The translations under genes and the position numbers were made by a program. Under the pieces are notes generated by a model that searched no databases, had not been told where the DNA came from, and saw nothing but the letters and a program-made list of their open reading frames with translations. Shown here piece by piece: positions 34,366-44,076 of a stretch of DNA of 64,000 nucleotides. Origin of the DNA: Zopfochytrium polystomum (Eukaryota > Chytridiomycota > Chytridiomycetes > Chytridiales > Chytridiaceae). Location: the NCBI GenBank assembly GCA_025765615.1, contig JAIVFJ010000010.1:124001-188000 (forward strand), in the 5' to 3' direction. Within the stretch, counting starts at the first letter, position 1, and every line of letters begins with the position of its first letter.

Positions 34366-35947
34366 ATGGCCGGACACGGCGAGTCCGAGATCTTTGAGAC
34401 CTACCAGCGGGAGTTTTCGACCCTGCACTCGTCCATCCTCGACAAGGTCAAGACGTCCATCCCCGCCGCCGACGGAGGTTGGTTTTCGGTTTGCAGACTC
34501 CCCATCCCCCCACCGGCCCTCTTCCCTCAGGTCCGGCCTGGTCCCCCTCGAAACATCCACCAGATCGTCGACAAGCCGGTTTCGCACCTCGCTCAGTTCC
34601 AGTCACTCCCCCCCCCCCCCCCCACAACTGAGTTTGAACAATATGCCTCCTGCTCAACTGCACACAAACGTACTCGAAAAAACAACAACCACTACAACAA
34701 CAACAACAAGATGCAAAGAAGCTGTTGATCAACCAATGCAAACGAGAGCTCGAAGAGGCCGATGAGATCGTGAGTGACCCCCCCCCCCCCCCCCCCCCCC
34801 TGTCGCAGATCTGGTTCATCGTCTCTCCCTCTCCTACCTATCCAACTGACTGAAAGCGCTGGTTTTCGAATCTTTCGATTTGCGACCCCCCCCCCCCCAC
34901 TGCAGATAAGCCAGATGGAGGTCGAGCTCGCTTCGTTGCCGATGCAAGCAAAGGAAAAGTTGCAGCCGCGGGTCAAAGGTTTCAAGGACGACATCAAGAA
35001 GGCGAAGAAGGACCTGGTAGGTGCGCGGCGTGGTGTGGCCGGGTGATTGGGGGCCTTTAGTGTTGGGGTGGATGATGGTGGAAAGTTGTGGGTGGTGAGG
35101 TGTGAGGTTGTCAGACGCGCACGTGTTTGTCGGAGCAGCCTGCCTTTGGAAACGCACCCATGCGCCCTACCCAACAATTTCCCCACTCTGCGGTCGCGCT
35201 TGCCACTCTTTCCGTGGAGACCCGCACACTTCACAATTTTCTTTCCCCTCACATCACCACTACTCACACCCTTCACACCCTTCGCTCCCCGTCTCTACCA
35301 CGCCCGATTTCCCTTTCACCAAAAAGACCAAATCCACGACGTCAGACCGCGAGCAACTGCTCTCCTCGGCATCGCACGTGATAGTGGACTTTGACGCGAC
35401 GGCGTCGAGCTCGGACGCGCACCGGTCGCGGCTGCTGCAGGGGACGGAGCGGCTGCAAGAGTCGTCGCGGCGGATAGAGGACGCGAAGCGCGTGGCGCTG
35501 GAGACGGAGGAGGCCGGGGTGGCGACGCTGGGGATGCTGAATGCGCAGCGGGAGCAGATTTTGCGGACGAGGGATCGGCTGCAGAGCGCGGACGGGTGGA
35601 TCACAAAGAGCCAGGGCGTGCTGAGGCAGATGCAGACGCAGTTGAGTGTTCCTTTTTTTTCCCCCCCTTTTTTTTTCTCGAGCGGGAGGGTGGTGCGCAG
35701 GTCACAGGGGATCCTCGCCGCACCCTGTCCGTGACGGTTATTGCCCTTTCCGCGCCGAGCCCCTCTTTTTCTTTGTTGGAAGAGAAGGGAGGAAAGGTCT
35801 GCGGCTAACATTTTCCTCCGCTTCTGCTCGTTCTTCTCGATTTCGCATCCACCCAGGATGATGCAGAACAAAATGCTCACTTTCGGCATCATTGGCGCGC
35901 TCATTCTGCTCATTCTCATCCTCATTTACTTCAAGTGGTTGAAGTGA
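34366..35947 (+). CDS. VTI1: VTI1, Qb-SNARE
   Basis: Five exons: 34366-34477, 34711-34769, 34906-35016, 35327-35640, 35857-35947; 687 bases, 228 aa, all phases agree. The N-terminal Habc region begins EIFETYQREFSTLHSSILDKV and continues LLINQCKRELEEADEIISQME and AKEKLQPRVKGFKDDIKKAKKDL split over family-typical exon borders. The SNARE motif runs about 130-195 with the zero-layer glutamine at Gln168 (LNAQREQI), then DGWITKSQGVLRQM. The C-terminal anchor is LTFGIIGALILLILILIYF followed by KWLK. VTI1 works in Golgi, endosome and vacuole fusion in complex with Qa and Qc SNAREs. The last donor is GTTGAG. Introns 1-3 contain or adjoin long C tracts. Confidence 0.95.
34610..34898. repeat. Three poly-C tracts in VTI1 introns
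   Basis: C tracts at about 34609-34622, 34778-34800 (about 23 C) and 34887-34898 lie in two successive VTI1 introns. The second starts eight bases after a donor site and the third ends just before an acceptor. Confidence 0.9.
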
Positions 35948-36447
35948 CCCGTCAAGAGAAGCACAGAAGAAACAAGAAGGAAAGAGAGAAGAAAATGCTC
36001 TTGCTCCAACACCCTCATCGATTTTTTTCTTTCCTTTCTGCTACCGCGTGGGGCCATCTTGCGTGCCTGTTAGTATCTCAGTCTCTCTCAGTCTCACTCT
36101 CTTCCTTCTCGTTGGCACATCCCAGCCCTTCGTTTGACTCTACAGGATAGCGACCTCTCGTCGACATTACTCACTCACTCACTCTTTTCTCTCTCTCTCT
36201 CTCTCCCTCCCACTCTCTCTCTCATCTTCTCTCTCCCTGTCTCGGTCGATTCGCATCTTGTAGCCCGGCCTTCTTTCTCCGTGTGGGTGATGGGGGATAA
36301 AATACAGAGTGTCCGGACTGAGTTCGCGTGGCTCGGACAGACTTTGTTCCGGACAGATTTTGTGGTCCGCCCAGCAAAACGGAAGAAGACGAAGTAAAAG
36401 AAGAAAAAACAAACAAAAAAAAAAAGAAAGTAAAAGAAAGCGCGCCA
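35948..36447. repeat. Intergenic with (CT)n microsatellite
   Basis: Between VTI1 and the ORC6-like gene. An interrupted CT repeat lies at about 36165-36240 and an A-rich stretch at 36395-36440 directly upstream of the next start codon. No gene seen. Confidence 0.7.
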
Positions 36448-39400
36448 ATGCTGGGCGGCGTTCGCACCCTCCGCTCGTCCTCTCGCGGCGTCGGCGGCGG
36501 CGGCCTCCCAAACGACCCCGACCACGCCACGGCCACGGCCGCCACATCCAGCAGAAGCAGCACGCCGCGGACGCACCCCACAGCAGGCGGACCGTCATCG
36601 TCGTCGCCATCGCCGGCAACCCCGCGGGGTGTCATGTTGCCGGCCAGGAAGAAGCCGGCGGCGGCGACGCCCTACAACTACGGCAAGCGGCACGCGGAGA
36701 CGATCGACGACGGCGACGACGGCTGGGGCAACATGCACTCGCTCTACCGGCAGGGCCGCCCGCCGCCGCCGCCGTCATCCTTCGCAACCACCACCACCAC
36801 CTCCTCGTTCACCGAATTCTCACTTCCCCCGCTCGCCCCTCTGCCCCCCGCCACCCCACGCGCCGCAGCCCCCGCATCCTCCTCGTCGTCGTCGTCTTCC
36901 CCACAACTGCTCCCGCGCGCCGTCACCCCGCGCCCGCGCGCCACCCCGCGCCCGCTGCCGCCGCTCCCGCCGATCCGCACCGCGCCGCCGACGTTTGCCG
37001 TGCCCGCGTCGCCCGCGACCGAATCGCCGACGACCACTTTGCGCACGCGGTCGCCGTCACCACCGCCACCACCGGCCTCGGCGCCATCCTCGTCGTTGAT
37101 CCTCGCCGGCGGCGGCGGCCGGCGCCGCGCCGTCGGAGCGTCTTTGGCGGCGGCAGCCGCGGCGGACGACGCGGTGGCGCTGGTGATGGAGCGGTGCGGG
37201 GTCGCGGACGAGGTGGAGGCGACCAGCGGCGGCGGCGGGTGGGATGCGGCGGGGCGGGTGGAGGCGGATGCGCGGGCGGCGTACGCGCGGATGGAGAGGG
37301 CGCGGACGGGCGGGCATTCGGTCGGGCGCGCGGCGGTGGCGGTGTTGCTGGCGGCCGAGAGGTGAGTAAGGTTTTTTTTTTTTTTTTTTGGGGGGCTTGG
37401 GGGGAGGCGGGTTGTGCTGTGTGTTGTGTGTGTTGTGTGTGTTGTGTGTGTGTGTGCGCGCGCTTACTGGTTGTCGCAGGCAGGACGTGACGACGGGCCA
37501 CCTCAAGAAGCAGCTGTACGCGCACTCGCAGCTGTCCAAGCGGGACATGGACCAGGCGGTGGTGCAGGCGCGGAGCCTGCTGGCGGGCTGGTGCCGGGGG
37601 GGCGCGCCGCTCACAATGGACGCGCTGGCCGTGCGGACGGGGTGCGAGCACCTGACGCACCACGCCGACCGCGTGTTTGCCCGGTTCGCGCAGCGGCAAA
37701 AGGTCCAGGAGGGCGCGCCGCTCATGGCTACGCTGGTGGCGGTCGTCTTTTACGCGACCGCCGTCGCGGCTGGGGTGCGTTGTGCCTTTGGTGGTCGCTG
37801 TCTCTTTCTTTCTATTTGAAACTTGGATTACACTGACGACCGAAATCCGTTTACGCCGCTCTAACACCCCTCGCCCCTTCCCCCCGCCCCCAACAAGGTC
37901 AAGCTGAAAGTGGAAGACGTCGTCGGGCCGCCAATTCATGTGGATAAGGGCGTGTTCCAGTCGTTGGTGGCATGCGTGCAGGAAACGTGCCCGGATGAGC
38001 TGCGCGGTGTCGAGGCCTGCTTCAGTCGACCCACGCGACAGCGCAGCGCCGCCGCCGCCGCGGGGGCGTCACCGCCGTCTTCTTTGTTTTCCTCACCCGC
38101 ACGAGGAGGCGTGCGAGGGGCAGGAGCGGCGAATCTGCGGTCTCCGCCCCGAGGAGAAGGAGGAGGTGGTGGTGGTGGTGGCGCGAAGCGCAAGCTCGAC
38201 GCAAACGCCAGGACGCCCCCCGCCCCCGCCGCCGCGGCCGGAGGAGAGTCGTCCTTGTCAGAAGACGAGCTGAGCCTGTTGCCGGCGCGGGGCGTGGTGG
38301 GCACGCCAACGGCGAGGCGCTTGGAGGCGCGGAAGCGGACGGCAGCCGACGCGGGGTTGGCCGGGTCCGGCGGGGAGCTCGGCGACGGCGGTGATCGACC
38401 CGCCGCGGATCTGAACGGCGACGACAATGAGGACAAGGATGGCGGCGGCGGCGGCGGCGACGACGACGTGAGGACGACAAGCCCGCGGTCGCGTAGAGTG
38501 GGCAGAGTTGGGAAACTCGCTTCTGCGGCGGCGGTCGCGGCTCCCGATCATGCGATGGCGGCGGAGGTGGCGGCAACGTTTTTGGAGTTGAAGCAGCAAG
38601 GACTGATGGGCCCGCAGTCCATGACGGTTCGTGCTCGATGTCGTTTGAACTTTTTCACTCTCTCTCTATCTCTCTATCTCTCTTTCTCTCTCTCTGTCTC
38701 TCTCTTTCTCACGTCCAAGCCTTTCCTTCTCCCCGGGCCGTTGACTCTGCTGTTTGAGCTCGCAAATCAAACACACTAACACTGTTCTGAACCCATTTTG
38801 CGAACGCTGTCGCCCGGGAGCAGATGCGCGCCGATGAAATCAAGAAACGAATGAGCAACTACATTCAGTGGCGGGACGCGACCCTTGCGCGAATAAAGGA
38901 GCTACTCGCTGAGCAGCGAGACAAGGAGGCTCTCGAAGAGTGCAGCACAAAGGGCGCCGACGATGCGGAGTTGGAGGAGGAAGAGGACGACCTACAAGGA
39001 CAAAGGGAGGACGAGGACGAGCAGGAACCGGCCAACGGGGACGACGCACGACAACGGGCGAGCCGGAATGGGAGCGTGAAGGATGGGTCTCCGCAAGCAG
39101 AGTCGCCCGCTGCTCCGCACGAGGACGCGATGGAGGTTGACGGCGATGAGGCAGCGCGGGAGGAGGAGGAGGAGGAGGAGGAGGAGGGGGCTCACTGTGA
39201 CGGAGAAGGCGACGGCGACGGTGCGGAGGAAGAGGAGGATCTGGGCGTGGTGAGCGAGTGCGTGGACGATTACGACGATGACGGTCTCACGCCGAGCGAG
39301 AAAGAAGAAGACGACTTTTATGAAGATGAAAGTGACGAACCAAACGAGGAAGGCGAAGAAGGTGAGGCAGAAGAGGAGGGAGAGGAGGATGAGGAGGAAG

Positions 39401-39459
39401 GAGAGGAGGTGGTCGTGGTGGTGGTGGACGACCAGGAGAATGGCGAGCATCAGGACTAA
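36448..39459 (+). CDS. ORC6: ORC6-like origin recognition complex subunit, enlarged
   Basis: Four exons: 36448-37361, 37480-37774, 37898-38626, 38824-39459; 2574 bases, 857 aa, phases agree. After a 240-residue Pro/Ser/Ala-rich disordered region come two cyclin-like (TFIIB-like) folds as in ORC6. Fold 1 is about 245-350, with HLKKQLYAHSQLSKRDMDQAV. Fold 2 is about 350-450: LTMDALAVRTGCEHL, APLMATLVAVVFYATAVAAG, VKLKVEDVV and VDKGVFQSLVACVQETC. A conserved short C-terminal ORC6 motif (YEEWK type) has a counterpart YIQWRDATLARI near 657-668. Another disordered stretch separates the folds from it, and an extremely acidic tail of about 150 residues ends the protein. Usual ORC6 length is 250-450 aa, so this is about twice normal. 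The function would be origin licensing. An alternative is another TFIIB-fold protein such as a Brf-like factor, but no zinc ribbon is present. Confidence 0.68.
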
Positions 39460-40325
39460 ATGCATACAGGATGGAGCGGGGAAGAGGAGGAAGAGGAGGA
39501 GGGCCAGGACCAGGTCGAAGAAGGCTTGTTGGAAGGAGGACCAGAGGGGAAGGGCGATGACGACGAGCAGCAGCAGCAGCTGCACTAACTTGGACTACCG
39601 GGGGGAATGACGTGGTGCTGGTGCGTGTGTTCGAGCCACGTAGACGCCTCGGTGGGTGGTTAGGTGGCTGAAAGTGCCTGTCTTCTGTTTTGTTGTCCCC
39701 CGCGAGTGTGTGCAATGCACGGATGGATGGATGGAATCCAGCCGTCACATCTCCACTTATTATTATGCCTTTTTAGGCAGTTGGCCCAACCGACCGACGA
39801 AAGGGGGGAAAACTTCACTGAGAGACAGGCAGACAGACAGACAGACAGAAAGTCAGAACGACGAACGTCTGTCAGACAAAAATAAGAAAAAGTGCTGGCG
39901 GTGGTGGGAACAAATGAATTTTTTGACTTCTTTCTTCATTTGGCAAATGAGAATATGAAGGGCTCCACTGCGGCCCACCCACCACCTTCAAAGTGAGTCC
40001 AGCAGTCCATCTGTCTGCACGTCCAGCTGTCCCTTGCTTGATTATCTGTTTGTCTGTCTGTCTGTTGGTTGTCTGTCTGTTGGCTGTCTGTCTGTCTGTC
40101 TGTCTGCTGACAGTGTATTCGCTGCGTGACCAATCACGTCCCAACCGTTAATTTTTTCTTGTGCCAAAGAGAGAGAGACGTTCGTCGCTTCACTCTGAAC
40201 TGAGGGCGAACGGATAGAAGCTACATTCCCTCGCTACACTAGACGTACGACCAACCCCTTTGGCCCATCGCCCCACCCGGATAAGTCGACCCCCGCGTGC
40301 AGCAGCATCTCACAACATAGCCGTC
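39460..40325. repeat. Intergenic with opposed (GACA)n and (CTGT)n repeats
   Basis: Between the ORC6-like gene and the chitosanase gene. A GACA repeat at about 39823-39850 faces a longer interrupted CTGT repeat at about 40044-40108. Outside them, 12-base arms at 39859-39870 and 40176-40187 are also complementary. The whole block could fold back on itself. No open frame of interest. Confidence 0.75.
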
Positions 40326-42267
40326 ATGCCTGCAAATCGATCATCAAAGGCGACCGCCATTGCCGCCGCCGCCGTGTCGCTTGCGAGCCTCTCGCTGATG
40401 TCGTCCCCTTCGGCGTTGGTGACAGCCTTCTCCTTCAAAGGACTCAGCTCGTCGTCCGGAATCATTGGCCGGCATCTGAACGCAAAACTGTCATCCAAAT
40501 CCATCGATGTTGCCACTTCGTGCCAGCTCCGATACCTGGTTCAGCCAGGGGACACTTGCACGAGCATTGCTGCTTCGCAGGGAGTGGTAAGTCACTCAGA
40601 TCTCCTTCTTTACCGCCCTCACCTGCCTAAGGAGCGGTTGCTCCTCCACTCCTTGCCCCTACTCAACTGACGATGTCCATCGTAACCTCCCTCAGTCCGT
40701 TTCGACTCTCCAAAGCAACAACGACAACAAGCTGGATTGCGTGAATCTGACATCGGGAGACCTGATCTGCGTCCAGAAGACAATGACCAGCAGCAATCCA
40801 GACACTCCCGCACCAGGAAACTCGACATCCTCCAATTCAACCTCCGCGCCTGTGGTTGTTAATATCAACGTCTGCGTGAAAACCTACACTTCAGTGGACG
40901 GCGACACTTGCACCACCCTTTCCTCCTCCTTCCAGTCCAACCTTCCCAACTCTACCGACTACATTTCGCAGCGTTCGCAGTTTGTCTTGGTCAACCCGCA
41001 ACTCAACTGTCTCGCGCCGATTCCAAAGGGAACCAACATTTGCGTGGACTACAACTTTGACCCTGCGGACCCGAATCTGAAACGAACGATAGTGAAGCCT
41101 ACCTACGCGGAAGGTTGCGTGATGACGGTGACGTTGAACTCGACGATGGGGTGCCCCGAAGTTCTTGCCCTCTGCAAGCAGATGCTTACAGAGATGGGCG
41201 ACGACCCCAACCAAGTCTCCCTCAAAACTCTGTACTCGATGAACCAGAACCTTAACTGCGATGCTCTTCCGGGAGCAGATTATGTCGGCTCAAAGGTCTG
41301 CATCGACCGGCCTGGCTCTGTCAACCATGTTCACACTTCGGGCTCGTCGGCGGCTTCCCCGTCGACGTCAACATCGTCCTCAGACAGTACGTCCGCAGCT
41401 GCTACGACTTCTGCGCAATCCACTGAACAGCCCACTACCTCAGCCGCCCCTCCTCCTCCTACCACTAGCACTTCGCAGGAACCCACTCCCACCCCCACGC
41501 CAACCCCAACTCCGCCTCCCACAACGGATCCCAAAAATGATGTTGACCCCAACACCGTGTACGGCGCCCAGGGTCTGTCATCCTGCCAATTCGATATTAT
41601 GATTGAGATCACAAGCGTGTTTGAAACGGGATCGACGAGTCCCGGCTACGCAACTTGCGGCGACATTGGCGACGGTAACGGCATCTCGGCTGGCTTCATC
41701 CAGTTCACGACTCGCTCCGGCTCTGCACTTGCAGTTGTGAAAGACTTTGCCTCGCTTCACCCCGACGCCTGGCTGTCTTCCACCGTAAGCAACCTCGCCA
41801 ATTCAGTTGGCAACTCTGGCTGGCCGACGGGCGACTTTTGCGACCGGTGGAAGTCTGCGGCCACGGACAGCTCGACCGCGTCCGACTTTGCGGGCTCGCA
41901 GAAGCGGGTGATGGCCAGCAACTACGTCCAGCCCAACAAGGATCTTGTCGACAAGCTTGGTCTTAAGACGGCCACCGGCGTGGCACAGATCTACGACTGT
42001 GCTGTTCAGATCGGCATCGGTGCGTGCTACACTGTGGCGGACAACGCAGGCGGTTGGCCATCCCAGGGCAACGACGAAGCCGACTTTTTGCGCAGGTTCC
42101 TTACGGCGAGGAGCTCTTACTACGACTATCTTGGCGGCGCTTACCCTGGCACGGCGTACCGGCTGAGGAGTTACAGGCACATCATTGACACCGGAAACCT
42201 GAACTTCAACGGTGGGCAAGTTGAGATGCTTGACAACAGCGGATTCCCCATCACGGCCAAGTGCTGA
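40326..42267 (+). CDS. Secreted chitosanase, LysM domains plus GH46 catalytic domain
   Basis: Two exons, 40326-40586 and 40696-42267 (610 aa). The N-terminus is a probable secretion signal (TAIAAAAVSLASLSLMSS, then VTAFSF). Two or three LysM-like modules follow: YLVQPGDTCTSIAASQGV near 70-90, with its end (DLICVQK) in exon 2; YTSVDGDTCTTL near 155, ending GTNICVDY; and a third Cys-rich stretch (CPEVLALCKQML) ending GSKVCIDR. A Ser/Thr/Pro linker with PTPTPTPT repeats spans about 305-375. The GH46 domain (about 385-610) has the catalytic pair of that family: Glu397 in SVFETGS and Asp413 in GDIGDGNGISAG. It continues QIYDCAVQIGIGACY and ends ITAKC. Such an enzyme would bind chitin/chitosan through LysM and hydrolyse chitosan, for wall remodelling or nutrition. 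GH46 is mainly bacterial, so an ancient transfer is possible. Confidence 0.85.
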
Positions 42268-44076
42268 GAATGGATGGGTCCGACCATTGGATCGACGTCG
42301 GCTTGTCCCCTCAGACTTTTCTATGCAACTCCGTCCACGAGCTGCTCTCTGTTTTTAAAGTTGCCCAGTGGCATCGCTATTGAAACACCATTTCCTTGCT
42401 TCCCTTTCCTCCCCCTTCCTCTCCTGTCTTATTTTTTTTTCCTTTCTTGGCCTTTTCGGTTCATCATTTGTGTGCTATTGTGTTTTCCCTCCGACGAATC
42501 TACTTTCAGGAGTGCTGGAGCGTCTCGGGAGGCCGCGTTCTCCCTGCTTATGCACTACCTTCGTTTTGTTGACTGTTGTACCTACAGAAGCGCCTTTTTC
42601 GCCTTTTCCCTTTCCCTCCATCCTTGCCCCCACTTGCGACCAGACCCCGTCACCACACATCCAATCTCTTTGGTTCCCCCCACCCATCTTCCGCTCATGT
42701 TTCCGTATTTTCCTGGAAGGAGAAGAGTTTACAAAGATCAGGAATTGATCAAAAAGAGTCTGTTGTCCAGTAGCAGTGAGGGACGGTGCCTGTGGTCCCG
42801 TAAGGATGAGACGTCTGTGCGCGGTGGGGTACGTGGTGGCGGCGGCGGTGGCGGCAGTGACAACAGGATGGACAAACGAAAGAGGGATTACGCCGCACGT
42901 AGCAGGACAGCCGCGGACGGTGGCGTTCCATATGCGATCACACAGAGGACGCGGAGAAACTGAAGCATGGGAAACATCACAGCAACGAATTCTCGATTTA
43001 TTTATTTGTTTATTTTCCTCTATTTTTGCCAATGGATTACGTGTTCTCAGTGCAAAACAACAACAAAAACAATCAGAAAAAGGGAATTTTTGGTCTACTT
43101 TTTTTTTTCTCCATGTTTCCGTCCATCCAAACGGCCCCCGATCCAACCGCGCCAACCGAGGCAATAAGCGAAGTCCGCCCGCCCGCCGCGGCCTTCAGAT
43201 ACATGAAGGATAGGCAGATAGATACGGGCGAGGCAAGTTTTTCCGCACGCCGGGCCGCTGAACGTCGCTCGCATCGGCGACCGCTGGCTGGCTGGCTGGT
43301 TTGGGCTGGATGATGGTTGGTTGGTTATTTGCTGCGTTGAGTCGGGCGAGTTGGCAATCTCATGTGAGCGCAGAGAGAGAGACAGAGACAGAGAAAGAGA
43401 GAGCGAGCGAGAGACAGACAGACAGAGAGAGACAGAGCAAGAAGAGAAAGACAGAGAGACAGACAGAGAGGGCGCCGTGCTTGCGTGTGTGTGGGGTGGA
43501 AAAAATCGACAATTGCGCGCGTGGCGAGGAAGCGTCCGACCCGCCAACCGGAAATAAGTAAACAAAAGGAGAAAAGCGGGTGGGGGGATATAAAGAGCGA
43601 CGTGCCCGTGACGCCTCCGCAAAAGTCGTCGCCCCCGCCGCCGCTTCTGTTGTTCCCACGCCACGCTCACCCGCTCACTCACCCGCTCACTCACCCGCTC
43701 ACCCACCCACCCCCGCATTTTACGCATTTACTCCTCTTCTCAAGGTGAGCTTGGGCTCCCCCGTCCTCTCCTCCTCCTTTCCTGCGACGCGCCTCGCTTA
43801 GCCTGCTCCTTTGCATCCTTCTTCTTGTAACACCTTCTCCTCTTCCTCGCCCACCAACAGACATACAGACAACAAGCGCCACGCAACCACACAATTCCGA
43901 ATACCAAAGGCCAACCGCGTCCAGGAAACCTGCCCTCTCCCTGAGGAACCGAAACCTCGTCGCGTCGCGACGCACGAACGACAAAGAACAAACCCTTCTT
44001 GACGAACGACGCGTAGCCCCCCGTCCTCTCTGCGCTTCTCCAAACCCTTACCTCAAAAGCCAAAAGAAAGAAAAGT
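42268..44076. repeat. Long intergenic region with several simple repeats and a TATA-like box
   Basis: 1.8 kb between the chitosanase and the fatty-acid cyclopropane synthase-like gene, without a supported gene. Features: GA/GACA-rich DNA at about 43371-43470; a 12-base tandem repeat of CTCACTCACCCG, about three copies, at about 43665-43712; a TATA-like element (GATATAAAG) at 43587-43595. The last could serve the downstream gene if its 5' UTR is about 450 bases or contains an intron (a GTGAGC donor follows at 43744). Confidence 0.6.
43587..43595 (+). promoter_or_regulatory. TATA-like element upstream of CFA synthase-like gene
   Basis: GATATAAAG in a GC-rich context, about 480 bases ahead of the start codon. 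Supported only by the motif. Confidence 0.3.

Noticed and set aside
42274..42963. 229-codon frame after the chitosanase gene
   Set aside because: Runs through 3' UTR-like pyrimidine-rich DNA and lacks recognisable domains; overlaps an equally long antisense frame.
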